Positions 36,012 to 45,855 are shown, counted from the stretch's first letter. The stretch: 64,000 bases of DNA from Trichormus variabilis 0441 (GCF_009856605.1 NZ_CP047242.1:1052001-1116000); one strand, 5' to 3'. The notes: generated by a model not told the origin, from the letters alone. Made by a program: numbers and translations.

Positions 36012-36901
36012 CTCCGGCCAGTCAATAAGCATTTTTCCGATTGAGGACAAACATCAATCAGCTGTGGCTTCAGATTTCTAACAGACTGGAGCGATTGTTG
36101 TTGTTTTCTCCAAGCTTTGGGAGGTAAACCGTGATGTTGGCGGAATTGGCGAGAGAAATGACAAGCATTTTGATAACCCAGCGCTGTTGCAATCTGTTCG
36201 ATGGTTTTATTCGTATTTCTCAGTAGAGGACGCGCTGCGGCCATTCGCCGTTTGAAAATCCAGCCGTTCACCGTATCTCCCGTTTCTCTAGCAACTCTAC
36301 TGGTTAAGTAAGCGGGTGAATAACCAACCGCAACAGCCACATTTGATAATGTAATTCCTTGATGATAATGAGCTTCAATATAATCAAAAACTTCCTGAAG
36401 CTGGGGAGTAGAGGGAAAAATTGCTTCAGAGTCTACAGCTAGGGATTCTGTTAGTTGATGAGATTTAGTCGCATACCAATACCTGAGTATAGCTTGCTTT
36501 TCTAAACGGATAGCGATCGCTTTGAGTATTTCCTCTATAGTAGAAGGCTTAGTAATATAGTCATCAGCTCCCAACTCCATACCCTTACGAAGACCGGCTT
36601 TATCATCGTTTCCAGTCAGAAAAATGAAGGGAATAATCGCTGTCAAAGGGTCTTGGCGCAGCACATTTAAAACATCGTAACCATCCATATCAGGCATCAT
36701 AATATCGCAGATAATCAAATCTGGTAAATATTTTTGTGCCTGTTGAATACCAGACGCACCGTTTTCAGCCGCTATACCATCAAAACCTCTAGCCTCAAGC
36801 ACCGCTAAAAAGAGATTGCGACTATCGCTATCATCTTCAATAACAAGAATTGTTTTCGATGATTCGTTTGTCATGTTTCCATCACTAAGATTGGTGGTCA
36901 T
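36008..36901 (-). CDS. response regulator with AraC-type DNA-binding domain
   Basis: About 297 aa from ATG 36901; the earlier TTG at 36913 and a later ATG at 36874 with a better GGAAA ribosome site are alternatives. N-terminal receiver: TILVIEDDSDSRN with the acidic pair, LIICDIMMPDMDGYD with the phosphorylated Asp, and a TKPST Lys. C-terminal two-helix-turn-helix AraC domain: LSNVAVAVGYSPAYLTSRVARE and IEQIATALGYQNACHFSRQFRQHHGLPPKAWR. Transcription factor under phosphorylation control; the kinase is not identified. Confidence 0.92.
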   Translation of the reverse strand: MTTNLSDGNMTNESSKTILVIEDDSDSRNLFLAVLEARGFDGIAAENGASGIQQAQKYLPDLIICDIMMPDMDGYDVLNVLRQDPLTAIIPFIFLTGNDDKAGLRKGMELGADDYITKPSTIEEILKAIAIRLEKQAILRYWYATKSHQLTESLAVDSEAIFPSTPQLQEVFDYIEAHYHQGITLSNVAVAVGYSPAYLTSRVARETGDTVNGWIFKRRMAAARPLLRNTNKTIEQIATALGYQNACHFSRQFRQHHGLPPKAWRKQQQSLQSVRNLKPQLIDVCPQSEKCLLTGRS

Positions 36902-38740
36902 TTCAGTTATCAATAGAAACTATCAGCCATATAGAAAAACTGGGTGTGCTTCCCTAAACCAAAGGTAAAAACCACCATCTAAACAGTCGTAAGATGCTTA
37001 AGGCTCCAATCCAGTTCTATTGCTAGGAAAAATTGAAATACAAATTCAGAGAAATTATTTTCGCCACGTTTCATATTCTTATTGGCTCCTGCTAATCAGA
37101 CTTCTAATATGAAGGCACTTACAGTTATTGAAATGAAAATTAGATGATTTTTAATCAATAAATCACTAGAACTTTGCCTTTTCTCATATTGTTCATATCA
37201 ACTCATTAAAAGAAATATTTTTCCTTGGTTTATTCAAGTAAGTAATATATAATTTTTTCGCTGAGCTTGTGATCATTCATAAGTTAATTATTCCATGATT
37301 TTCGTGGAAATCATGTATTATCCTACTCTTGTATTGGGTAAAATCAAAATTAAAAATAAACCCAATTAGCAAAGAAGATAGCGCGTCAGAAAATAATTAA
37401 TTGAGTCTTTGTTGATTATTTTGTTTCATATTGTATAGGGATATTATTAGCATATATATTCACTTGTTTTCTCTAAAGAGATTAGAAAGATAATATTAAA
37501 CTGCAATCACTATAAATTACCTACAACATTTTTTAATAGCTTATCGTCGTCAAAAACAAGCAGTAATATTGTAAGTCGGGAGATAATTTATTATTAGATA
37601 ATAAATTTGTAGCTCCTAAACTGAAGTTTTTACTATTTTAATTTATATCGGATTTAACTACATAATAGCAGTCCGGGTCATCTGTCAGAAGGAGTACCTT
37701 TCTTCCCCATCATCCCTCTGAGTAGCTATCACTTATCTCTCGAAAGAAGTATAAAATATTAAGTTATTTGGTAGCTAGGTATACATTAAAGCGCCAAAAT
37801 AGGCTTATCTAGCCACAAGTATGACAACTACTACGTAAGCTTAATACCATCCTAATAAGCTGCTCATGGCTTCTCAAAAAAATGTAACCTCTCCAATCTA
37901 CTGCAATTTTGTTGGAGAGAGAACATCGTATAATTTATCTCTTTAATCGAGTATTAAATATTAAATAGTTGACTTACAAGTATCGATAGGTATAAAAATC
38001 TTGCTGAGAAGGAAAAGAATATATCAACTTTAACTTTTTCGATTAGCAATATATTTTTATGTCTCAGATTATTTGTTACAAAGTCAATCATTGAATATTT
38101 CTATGGTAAATAATAATGCTCACAACATAAGTTGTTTTATAGGAGAATATAAAACCTATATAAGTCTGATTTATTTCTATGGGTGTGTAAGTAGAAGTAA
38201 TTGCAAATTTACAAAAAGATAGAAATTTTATTTTTTATTTGGCGTTTGAATGGTATCATTTTATTCGGCCGCACATCCTTTAGATAATAAAGTTAAAAAA
38301 AGCCAGTAAATTTAAATAAAGAAAAAAGAGATATGTCTATCAAAAAATTGATCATATATCTACTGCCAAAGATTGAGTAATCTTAGCAAAGAAGTTGCTT
38401 CTGCAAAACGGTTCATTTTTAGGGGCGGGTTTAACTAGATATTTATTAAGCAGATAAAAATGCTGACTGGCTAAATTCACCCCTATTTTCAAAAATAGCG
38501 ATCGCCTACAACTGACCGTATAAAAGTCCAACTTTTATCTGTGGTTGAGCATTTGCAAAGGCTTCTGTAGGAAATGTTTTGTGCTGTTTTTCCTATGCTG
38601 TAGTGTCAAAATCTTCTTTTGGAGATAGTGAAATTGGTTTGATTGTTGAATGATGGGTTACACCCCTCAATAAGCGATCGCCAAAAGTAGGGCGAACCGT
38701 TCGCGCTATACTCCCTCCAACACACAGAAAAGAAAAGACA
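36902..38740. other. 1.8-kb AT-rich gene-free stretch
   Basis: No supported ORF in either strand. Visible: a hairpin CATGATTTTCGTGGAAATCATG near 37293, TTATTATTAGATAATAA near 37591, an ATAAAAGT-CCAA-CTTTTAT hairpin near 38519, and GCGAACCGTTCGC near 38692, in the last about 50 bases before trpEG. The size is large for this genome; long leaders or small RNAs are possible but not supported. Confidence 0.45.
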
Positions 38741-40927
38741 ATGAATTACTATACACTTGCTTACACAACCCTTGGTAACGTGCGCGTATCTCGCAGCACA
38801 ACCGAGGTGAAGATGGACACTGCACTAGATGAAATTCTCTTTCACCTAAATCAAGTACGTGGAGGTTTGTTAACCAGTAGTTACGAATATCCAGGGCGAT
38901 ACAAAAGATGGGCAATTGGATTTATCAATCCCCCATTACAACTGACAACAAGAGAAAACGCATTTACCATCTCTTCACTCAATCCTCGCGGACAGGTGCT
39001 ACTACCAACCTTGTTCCAGCATCTATCAGCCCAGTCGCAACTACAACAAATCAGCCTCAATCATGACTACATCACAGGTGAAATTCGACCCACAAAACAG
39101 TTATTCACAGAAGAACAACGCAGTAAACAACCGTCAGCTTTTACAGTCATCCGCGAAATTCTCCAGATTTTTGCGAGTGATGAAGATGAGCATTTAGGGT
39201 TATATGGTGCATTTGGTTACGACTTAGTATTTCAATTTGAACCAATTCCCCAAAAAATTGCTCGTCCCGCAGACCAACGGGATTTAGTGCTGTATCTACC
39301 CGATGAACTCATAGTTGTAGATTACTATCTGCAAAAGGCATATCGTCACCAGTATGAATTTGCCACAGAACATGGCAACACCGAGCATCTTCCACGGACA
39401 GGCCAGTCCATCGACTACCAGGGTAAACGTCTTCTACCAAACCAAACTGCTGACCATCAACCAGGAGAATATGCCAACCTAGTTGAGCAAGCACTCGACT
39501 ACTTCCGCCGGGGTGACTTATTTGAAGTAGTTCCTAGTCAAAACTTTTTTACCGCCTGTGAACAATCACCCAGTCAACTATTCCAGACCTTAAGGCAAAT
39601 TAATCCTAGTCCTTATGGATTTCTGTTGAATTTGGGGGGGGAATATCTCATAGGTGCATCACCAGAAATGTTTGTGCGAGTTGATGGTAGGCGAGTGGAA
39701 ACCTGTCCCATTAGTGGCACTATTAGACGGGGAGAAGATGCTTTAGGCGACGCTGTACAAATTCGTCAGCTGCTTAACTCCCATAAAGATGAAGCCGAGT
39801 TAACCATGTGTACTGACGTCGACCGCAACGATAAATCGCGGATTTGTGAACCCGGTTCAGTCAGGGTGATTGGTCGTCGCCAGATTGAACTGTACAGCCA
39901 CCTCATTCATACAGTAGACCATGTAGAAGGGATACTCAGACCGGAATTTGACGCTTTAGATGCCTTCTTGAGCCATACTTGGGCAGTTACAGTCACAGGC
40001 GCACCCAAACGAGCCGCCATGCAGTTCATCGAACAGCATGAACGCAGCGCCCGTCGTTGGTATGGGGGGGCAGTTGGTTATTTAGGCTTTAATGGTAACT
40101 TGAATACCGGATTAACCTTACGGACAATTCGTTTACAAGACTCCATCGCCGAAGTGCGAGTTGGTGCAACAGTCCTTTATGATTCCGTTCCGTCAGCCGA
40201 AGAAGAGGAAACAATTACTAAAGCGACTGCATTATTTGAGACCATTCGCCGTCATACCACTGCGAATAAAACCAAAGGAAGCGATAGTCATCGCCCTGGG
40301 GATATCGTCAAAAATAAACGTATCCTCCTCATCGACTACGAAGATTCATTTGTTCACACATTAGCCAATTACATCCGCACCACTGGCGCAACCGTCACCA
40401 CCCTACGTCATGGTTTTGCTGAATCATATTTTGATACAGAACGCCCAGACTTAGTGGTGTTATCTCCCGGCCCTGGTAGACCCAGTGACTTCCGCGTTCC
40501 CCAAACGGTTGCAGCTTTGGTAGGTCGAGAAATCCCCATTTTTGGCGTTTGTCTGGGATTACAAGGCATAGTGGAGGCTTTTGGCGGAGAATTAGGTGTG
40601 CTTGATTATCCCCAACACGGTAAACCCGCACGGATTTCAGTGACTGCACCTGATTCTGTGCTGTTTCAACATTTACCAGCATCCTTCATTGTGGGTAGAT
40701 ACCATTCCTTATTTGCCCAACCCCAAACTATACCCAGTGAACTCAAAGTCATAGCGATTTCTGAGGACAATGTAATTATGGCAATTGAACATCAAACACT
40801 ACCTATAGCCGCCGTCCAATTTCACCCAGAGTCAATCATGACCCTAGCAGGAGAAGTTGGTCAGACAATCATTAAAAATGTGGTGCAGACATATACCCAA
40901 ACTTTAGGAACATCAATTTGCTCATAG
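38741..40927 (+). CDS. trpEG: anthranilate synthase, fused TrpE-TrpG
   Basis: 728 aa fusion of chorismate-binding and glutaminase parts; makes anthranilate from chorismate and glutamine in tryptophan synthesis. TrpE part: GGEYLIGASPEMFVRV, ISGTIRRGED, HKDEAELTMCTDVDRNDKSR, TVTGAPKRAAMQFIE and RWYGGAVGYLG. TrpG part from about 525: RILLIDYEDSFVHTLANY, LVVLSPGPGRPSDF, FGVCLGLQGIVEAFGG (Cys nucleophile) and FHPESIMT (His). The N-terminus has TSSYEYPGRYKRW, a pattern of fused enzymes of alpha-proteobacterial type; the usual LLES feedback motif of stand-alone TrpE is not seen. A hetP-like gene and trpC follow on the same strand. Confidence 0.96.
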   Translation: MNYYTLAYTTLGNVRVSRSTTEVKMDTALDEILFHLNQVRGGLLTSSYEYPGRYKRWAIGFINPPLQLTTRENAFTISSLNPRGQVLLPTLFQHLSAQSQLQQISLNHDYITGEIRPTKQLFTEEQRSKQPSAFTVIREILQIFASDEDEHLGLYGAFGYDLVFQFEPIPQKIARPADQRDLVLYLPDELIVVDYYLQKAYRHQYEFATEHGNTEHLPRTGQSIDYQGKRLLPNQTADHQPGEYANLVEQALDYFRRGDLFEVVPSQNFFTACEQSPSQLFQTLRQINPSPYGFLLNLGGEYLIGASPEMFVRVDGRRVETCPISGTIRRGEDALGDAVQIRQLLNSHKDEAELTMCTDVDRNDKSRICEPGSVRVIGRRQIELYSHLIHTVDHVEGILRPEFDALDAFLSHTWAVTVTGAPKRAAMQFIEQHERSARRWYGGAVGYLGFNGNLNTGLTLRTIRLQDSIAEVRVGATVLYDSVPSAEEEETITKATALFETIRRHTTANKTKGSDSHRPGDIVKNKRILLIDYEDSFVHTLANYIRTTGATVTTLRHGFAESYFDTERPDLVVLSPGPGRPSDFRVPQTVAALVGREIPIFGVCLGLQGIVEAFGGELGVLDYPQHGKPARISVTAPDSVLFQHLPASFIVGRYHSLFAQPQTIPSELKVIAISEDNVIMAIEHQTLPIAAVQFHPESIMTLAGEVGQTIIKNVVQTYTQTLGTSICS

Positions 40928-41072
40928 TGGTAATGGGTAATTGGCTTCGCTGTGAGCGTCAGCCGAACGGTAATTGGGAATAAATGGAATTCTCTTCTCC
41001 ATCACCAATTACCAATTACTAATCACCAATTGCCAATTTTCAAACCATCAAATAAAATCATCAGGGGAAGTT

Positions 41073-41318
41073 ATGTATCAGGAAGACATTTACAATTCGC
41101 AGAACGTTAAAAAAATAAATAATGAACAAGTAGACCAAATTATTAAATCAATAATTGCCGGAAAGTATTCTTGGGCTTGCGTTTTACTGCTGCGATACTC
41201 TGGTTATAACCCCATAGATTACATCCCATACCGTACTTATATTCGATTACTTAAAAACAACTGTCTGGGTGGTAAAAATCAAGAAAGCAGAAATGATACT
41301 CAAGAGGTATTGATTTGA
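41073..41318 (+). CDS. HetP-family heterocyst commitment protein
   Basis: 81 aa. [48 protein letters not shown] is the conserved core of HetP and its homologues (Asl1930, Alr2902, Alr3234 in Anabaena), which control commitment to heterocyst differentiation. ATG 41073 has AGGGGAAG 7 bases upstream. An in-frame start at 40974 lies in AATTACCAATT repeat DNA and is unlikely. It follows trpEG by about 145 bases and is followed 42 bases later by an insertion sequence. Confidence 0.87.
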   Translation: MYQEDIYNSQNVKKINNEQVDQIIKSIIAGKYSWACVLLLRYSGYNPIDYIPYRTYIRLLKNNCLGGKNQESRNDTQEVLI

Positions 41319-41377
41319 AGCAAATCTCAGAAAATATGTTTGAGATGATACTGAGAGATTATTTATAAAGTAAATCT

Positions 41378-41818
41378 TTAGGATACAAGACGACGTAGCA
41401 TAATCCTAGTCATTACAGCATATATAGCTGCTTCGCTCATCTCTGGAAGATGCTCATAATCCTTACTGAGACGATGATATTGGTTCAACCAGCCAAATGT
41501 TCTTTCGACTACCCAACGTTTGGGCAAAATCCGGAATTCTTGCTCAGTACGCCGTATGACTTCAACATGTGCTTGGATCATCAACCAAACTGAAAGAGCA
41601 AATTTATCGCCGTCGTAACCGGAATCAACCCACATGACTTGAACTTTTTCCAGTAATTCCGGACGCTCCTCTAAAAGTTCCATTAATGCGTAGGCAGCAA
41701 GTACCCGTTCCGGCGCATTGGCTTCACTGACAACAACTTTCAACAACAGTCCCAGGCTATCAACTAGAGTCTGCCGCTTTCTTCCTTTTACCTTTTTACA
41801 CCCGTCAAAACCGTACAC
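41378..41818 (-). CDS. IS5-family transposase, downstream frame (OrfB)
   Basis: 146 aa as an open frame; normally made only as a fusion with OrfA by -1 frameshifting, since the MYGFDG start lies inside the overlap. Contains the remaining catalytic residues: WVDSGYDGDKFA (Asp) and RWVVERTFGWLNQYHRLSKDYE (Glu). Both active-site segments look intact, so the element may be functional. Confidence 0.88.
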   Translation of the reverse strand: MYGFDGCKKVKGRKRQTLVDSLGLLLKVVVSEANAPERVLAAYALMELLEERPELLEKVQVMWVDSGYDGDKFALSVWLMIQAHVEVIRRTEQEFRILPKRWVVERTFGWLNQYHRLSKDYEHLPEMSEAAIYAVMTRIMLRRLVS

Positions 41819-42171
41819 TTCCCCTTTTTTTGGTCAGTTTTGACCGACTGACTGTCTGCGGCGATCGCTGTGGGTTGCGTTGATTTGCCTAGTTTTGTGC
41901 GAACTTGTCCGCGCAGTGTATGGTTTAATTTTTCCCAGACTCCTTTGCGCTGCCATTTGCGGTAGTAACTGTAAACAGTTGAACTGGGTGGAAAGTCCCC
42001 CGGAAGCATATTCCATTGGCATCCCGTTTTCAAGTGATAGTAGATAGCATTGCATATCTCACGCATATCCGTTGTGCGTGGATGCCCTCCTTCTTTGGCT
42101 GGTGGAATCAATGGAGCCAGAATTTCCCACTCCATATCAGTTAAGTCTGTGGGGTAAGACTTTCGTCCCAT
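41788..42171 (-). CDS. IS5-family transposase, upstream frame (OrfA)
   Basis: 127 aa. MGRKSYPTDLTDMEWEILAPL and NAIYYHLKTGCQWNMLPGDFPPSSTVYSYYRKW are characteristic of the IS5-type N-terminus (DUF4096). The first catalytic Asp lies in AIAADSQSVKT. Frame closes after TDQKKGKCTVLTGVKR. At CC-AAAAAAA-GGGG a -1 slip would join it to the downstream frame, giving DQKKGEVYGFDGCKKVKG. Confidence 0.88.
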   Translation of the reverse strand: MGRKSYPTDLTDMEWEILAPLIPPAKEGGHPRTTDMREICNAIYYHLKTGCQWNMLPGDFPPSSTVYSYYRKWQRKGVWEKLNHTLRGQVRTKLGKSTQPTAIAADSQSVKTDQKKGKCTVLTGVKR

Positions 42172-42256
42172 GAGTAGCTATGTAAATACACTATATTTCA
42201 TGTATCCTATACCTCCAAGCTTACTTTTATACTCACTTTTAGATTTACTTTATAAA

Positions 42257-42666
42257 TAGCCTCTGAATACTTGAATTCTTGTTGTAGGGGAGTAACGAAA
42301 AACCCCCTACCAACTCACAGCTTGTTAGTAAATATGGGGTATAAGAACATAGGGAATAATGACCTTATACCCTTTCTTAAATATCGTAAATAAAAGGGTT
42401 TAAGGCCCCTCTCTTACAAAGTTCTGTGACGCTCTCTACGAGACGCTAAAAGCGAACGCAGACTCGCTACCGCTACGCTAACGCCGGAAGCCGATGCACC
42501 CTGCGGGATCTTGCTACAGACTTTGCGCTACGTCAATACGTAGCATTATTTCCAGTCGGGATTTAAATCCCCGTCTGAACGCGTACCGTAGGCAAAATGT
42601 ATTTAATTTTGAATTTTGAACTTTGAATTTTGAATTGTTAACCCCTCTCCAGATTCGTAGCAGGTT
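42257..42666. other. repeat-rich stretch between insertion sequence and trpC
   Basis: Contains a GC-rich interspersed repeat at about 42420-42512 (CTCTCTACGAGACGCTAAAAGC, CTCGCTACCGCTACGCTAACG, CACCCTGCGGGATC) and a TTTTGAA heptamer array at 42607-42637, just before trpC. No gene. Confidence 0.5.
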
Positions 42667-43512
42667 ATGATGTTGTATCCCAGCGCCATTAATACCAACC
42701 GTCTGCAACCAATTATCAGAGAAATTGTTTGGCAAAAAAAGCAAGAAGTTGCACAACTACACCAACAGATGTCATTGGCTTCCTTACAACGCCAATTAAC
42801 TGCTGCGCCAACCGTGCGGGATTTCTTGACAGCCTTGCAGCAAAATCCTTACCAACCTAGCCTGATTGCAGAAATACAAAAAGCATCACCCAATCATGGT
42901 ATGATTCGTGCTGATTTTGATCCAGTAGCGATCGCCAAAGCTTATGAACGAGGTGGCGCAGCTTGTCTATCAGTAGTGACAGATACCTCATTTTTTCATG
43001 GTAGTTTTGAAATTCTCCGTGCTATACGCCAACGGGTACCATTACCCATATTATGCAAAGAGTTTATTATCGACCCCTGCCAAATTTATTTAGCACGAGC
43101 AGCAGGAGCCGATGCAGTACTATTAATTGCAGCTATTCTCACAGACAGAGAACTGAAAGATTTTTTGCGAATAATTCACTTTCTGGGGATGAATGCCTTA
43201 ATCGCAGTTCATAGTTTAGCTGAACTAGATAGGATACTCAAACTAGACGACATTCGCTTAATCGAAATTAACAACCAAAGTCTGCAAGATTTTACCACAG
43301 ATATCAGCACCACCCAAAATTTATTAGCAGCTAGGCGATCGCATCTACAAAACTTGGGTATCACCGTCGTCAGCGAATCTGGATTATATACACACACAGA
43401 CTTATCCTTAGTCACGGAAGCTGGCGCAAATGCCGTGATAGTCGGAGAATCTTTAATTAAAGAACAAGATATCGAGTTAGCTGTACGTCACCTGCTTACA
43501 GGGAATAAATAA
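42667..43512 (+). CDS. trpC: indole-3-glycerol phosphate synthase
   Basis: 281 aa TIM-barrel enzyme of tryptophan synthesis. IAEIQKASPNHGMIRADFDPVAIAKAYERGGAACLSVVTD, LCKEFIIDPCQIYLARAAGADAVLLI, LIEINNQSLQDFTTD, VSESGLYTHTDL and AVIVGESLIK are all present. ATG 42667 (ATGATG) follows a heptamer array. Same strand as trpEG, but separated from it by hetP and an insertion sequence, so it must now have its own promoter or depend on readthrough. A strong terminator follows at 43662. Confidence 0.96.
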   Translation: MMLYPSAINTNRLQPIIREIVWQKKQEVAQLHQQMSLASLQRQLTAAPTVRDFLTALQQNPYQPSLIAEIQKASPNHGMIRADFDPVAIAKAYERGGAACLSVVTDTSFFHGSFEILRAIRQRVPLPILCKEFIIDPCQIYLARAAGADAVLLIAAILTDRELKDFLRIIHFLGMNALIAVHSLAELDRILKLDDIRLIEINNQSLQDFTTDISTTQNLLAARRSHLQNLGITVVSESGLYTHTDLSLVTEAGANAVIVGESLIKEQDIELAVRHLLTGNK

Positions 43513-43661
43513 TATCATCCCCTGCTGCACACTTATTGGTAAAAACCAATTACCAATTAGCTATTACCCATCACCACCCTGGAGAAAAATTTCTTGTAGT
43601 TATCAGGAAATGGCTGGGGAAAAATTGTAGTATCAACTACTTATCTCAGCGAAACCCTGAC

Positions 43662-43685
43662 CCCTGGACAAACCAGGGGTTTTTA
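43662..43685 (+). terminator. Rho-independent terminator after trpC
   Basis: CCCCTGG-ACAAA-CCAGGGG stem followed by TTTTTATTTT. The reverse strand also ends in A/T-rich DNA, and the remnant gene at 43688 converges, so it may work in both directions. Confidence 0.85.
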
Positions 43686-43687
43686 TT

Positions 43688-43894
43688 TTACTTATAAAAT
43701 CCCCTGTATTTTGCTTGGGGTAACCAGTTTGTCCCAAAGGTGATTTTATCTAACTGCGAGTTAGAGGTGGATGCTTGATTACTATTGGCACAGGTAGCAG
43801 TCATACTGCTAGCGAAGCAAATAGAAATATATTGAATAAATTGATGGCGACTAGGGCGATGAACAGCCGTTAATGCAGGTGGTGATAGATACAT
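43688..43894 (-). pseudogene. truncated ABC transporter substrate-binding protein gene (NMT1/SsuA-like)
   Basis: 68 codons: a basic start, a hydrophobic twin-arginine-less export region (QFIQYISICFASSMTAT), then SNSQLDKITFGTNWLPQAKYRGFYK and a stop. The FGTNWLPQA phrase is the first strand of NMT1-like nitrate/taurine/pyrimidine-type periplasmic binding proteins, which are normally over 300 residues; there is no sequence for the rest. It is therefore a 5' remnant, cut just where the trpC terminator begins. Confidence 0.65.
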
Positions 43895-43964
43895 AGAATA
43901 ACAGAATGTCCCTTTTTCAGGTTGAACTCAGTATTCACAGATGCTGAATCCTCCTTCATCAGTT

Positions 43965-44435
43965 TTAGCTGAGTCGGAAAGTACATTCTAAAATTAATTT
44001 TTGATTTACTAAAGAGTATGGCTGAATTTCCAAGGCACGTTTAAAAGCTTTGATAGCTTTAGCATACTTACCTAGTGCCGCATAACATAAACCGATACCA
44101 TGAAGTGCGCCAAAATGCACTGGATTAATTTGAATGACCATTTGACAATCAGCCAGAGATTTTTGATATTCTCCCATACTGTAATAGAGAAAAGCCCGTC
44201 GATTCCAAGCCTCCGCAAAATCTGGTTGTTCTTGGATTAATTGTGTGAGCATTACTTCAGCTTCAGTAATTTCCCCAGCATCCAGTAATTTTTGACTCTG
44301 ATCAATTTTCTCCAACCCATACATTCCCTTTTGTTGAAACCAAATCCGCCAGAGTTTTTTTGTTGCTTGTTCCCGAACTAAAGCATCAGAATGTTTCAAA
44401 TCTTCAAGTAAAGAATTGATTGATGAAGAATCCAT
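43965..44435 (-). CDS. tetratricopeptide-repeat protein
   Basis: 156 aa, soluble. Three TPR-like units from about 50: AGEITEAEVMLTQLIQEQPDFAEAWNRRAFLYYSMGEYQKSL, then VIQINPVHFGALHGIGLCYAALGKYAKAIKAFKRALEIQP. Probably a protein-interaction adaptor; partner unknown. ATG 44435. No neighbouring gene on the same strand gives context. Confidence 0.8.
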   Translation of the reverse strand: MDSSSINSLLEDLKHSDALVREQATKKLWRIWFQQKGMYGLEKIDQSQKLLDAGEITEAEVMLTQLIQEQPDFAEAWNRRAFLYYSMGEYQKSLADCQMVIQINPVHFGALHGIGLCYAALGKYAKAIKAFKRALEIQPYSLVNQKLILECTFRLS

Positions 44436-45194
44436 GAATTTTAGAATGATGTTTATCAGTAATTGTCTCCTTTTATCAAGGTATCAACTTTCGTCGGAAA
44501 TTGCTTAAGTCAATTTTAAATTCCTCATAAAAATTCTTCGGTGTTCATGGCAAATTCAGCAATGAATATGAGATTTTTGGTATTAAGTAATACTCTTGAG
44601 CCATAGATTGGCAGATGCACCCTTAAGTAGGGAGGAATTAGAACATCAAAGTTTTAAAAACAAAAACTGACTATCAGTGATTGGCAAATTCTCAGTAATG
44701 AATGGTTCATAAAAAAATTACAAAATAGTAGTAATAATCCTGAAGCCAAACAGCTTTAAGGGGAGGTATCGTGCCTACGTCCCTGTTATCCGTAGCCAAA
44801 GGAATGCACATTCCATCGGGGAATTGATTCTAGCGTTGACGGTTAACTGTCAAACGTCAGCAGTCAACAAAGCCTACAAGTGACTATGTATTTTAAAAGC
44901 GTCATAGCTTACCCTCGTTCCTATTGAGTAGGATTTCCAGGTTCACGCAACTTTGAGCAGCGAGATATGATCTTAATAGCCTTATGTTGACAAGATTTAT
45001 ATTTATTGATGTGGAATATGCTAGAGGTAAGCTAATCTGCGCCTAAATTGCATAACTACTAACCAGGGCTGTTGACTGTTAACGGTCAACAGTTAACATT
45101 TAACAGTCCTCACGATGGATTGTACAACTTAAAAACAGAATAGCTTATGAAGTATAGGCAATGTTCTCTTAATCTTGCACAACATTGAAAATCT
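44436..45194. other. intergenic stretch with dispersed-repeat copy B
   Basis: Mostly unassigned AT-rich DNA. Contains a CAACTGTCAA-type simple repeat run at about 44835-44873 and copy B of the AATTGCATAACT repeat at 45046-45133. Confidence 0.4.
45046..45133. repeat. dispersed repeat copy B (copy A at 4992-5065)
   Basis: 88 bp beginning AATTGCATAACTACTA and ending CACGATGGATTGTACAACTTAAA, with AGGGCTGTTGACTGTTAAC palindromic core. Same order and ends as copy A next to gltX; the core is lengthened by extra GTCAACAGTTAAC units. Confidence 0.6.
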
Positions 45195-45356
45195 TCACCA
45201 CAAGAGTTTGGAGTTTTCCGTGGCTGTCATTACCAACAATCCTTCAGTAGAAATATACTCAATAGAGTCTAAAATTGGTGAATAAGCATATAAACGCATA
45301 GAACCAGAAACAACCCATCTATCAGGTTCTTTAGCATGTAACGCATTATTCCTCAT
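45195..45356 (-). CDS. 53-residue open frame, likely gene remnant
   Basis: MRNNALHAKEPDRWVVSGSMRLYAYSPILDSIEY and ISTEGLLVMTATENSKLLW look like genuine protein, unlike random translations of the region, but an in-frame TGA directly precedes the ATG and no ribosome site is visible. I do not recognise the family. It may be the 3' end of a lost gene rather than a complete small gene. Confidence 0.4.
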   Translation of the reverse strand: MRNNALHAKEPDRWVVSGSMRLYAYSPILDSIEYISTEGLLVMTATENSKLLW

Positions 45357-45855
45357 TCACCAAGTCAATCAAGCTGATATATTAATTAGGAAGACATAAA
45401 TAAACTTAATTATCTTAAGTCAATCTCAGGATGAGATAAATCATGACTTTTTCTCCTGCCAGAGCAAAATAATAAATATTCATCGGCGCGTACTTATGAT
45501 ATTTGATATATGTAGCTCATTTATTTAGGTAACTGCTGCCCACAGGACAAATTATGGAAATAAATTGGAGTTCATAACTGAATCATCATCTTCATAAAAT
45601 ATCCATATTTTCTATATAAAAAATTTAAAAAATATAGGGTATGATATCACGGGATAAATTTTAATTTTCAATAGTAAAATAAAACAGCTAGCAAATAAGT
45701 ACAGAGAACAAGTGACTAAACTACTAAAGAATCAAAGTTTTTAAGTACATTATCTACTTGCAATGTATATTCAAGAAGTAGTTTCTATTTACATATAACT
45801 TAAATACTTATTGATTGCTTCAGCAACAAAACTTGTCGATCACACTTAGAGAATA
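45357..45855. other. intergenic stretch upstream of the DUF2294 gene
   Basis: AT-rich, no ORF, RNA or repeat recognised. Confidence 0.35.

Larger units (their letters stand above)
41362..42256 (-). mobile_element. IS5-family (IS427-group-like) insertion sequence
   Basis: Perfect 16-bp inverted repeats: TTTATAAAGTAAATCT at 41362-41377 and AGATTTACTTTATAAA at 42241-42256, flanked by TA at 41360-41361 and 42257-42258, the expected target duplication. Contains two overlapping transposase frames on the minus strand joined by a -1 frameshift at an A7 run (41824-41830 region). Inserted between the hetP homologue and trpC, both on the plus strand. Confidence 0.9.

Noticed and set aside
36902..38740. 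Attempt to find a Yfr-type small RNA upstream of trpEG
   Set aside because: The ACTCCTCACAC core of Yfr1 and comparable motifs were not seen.
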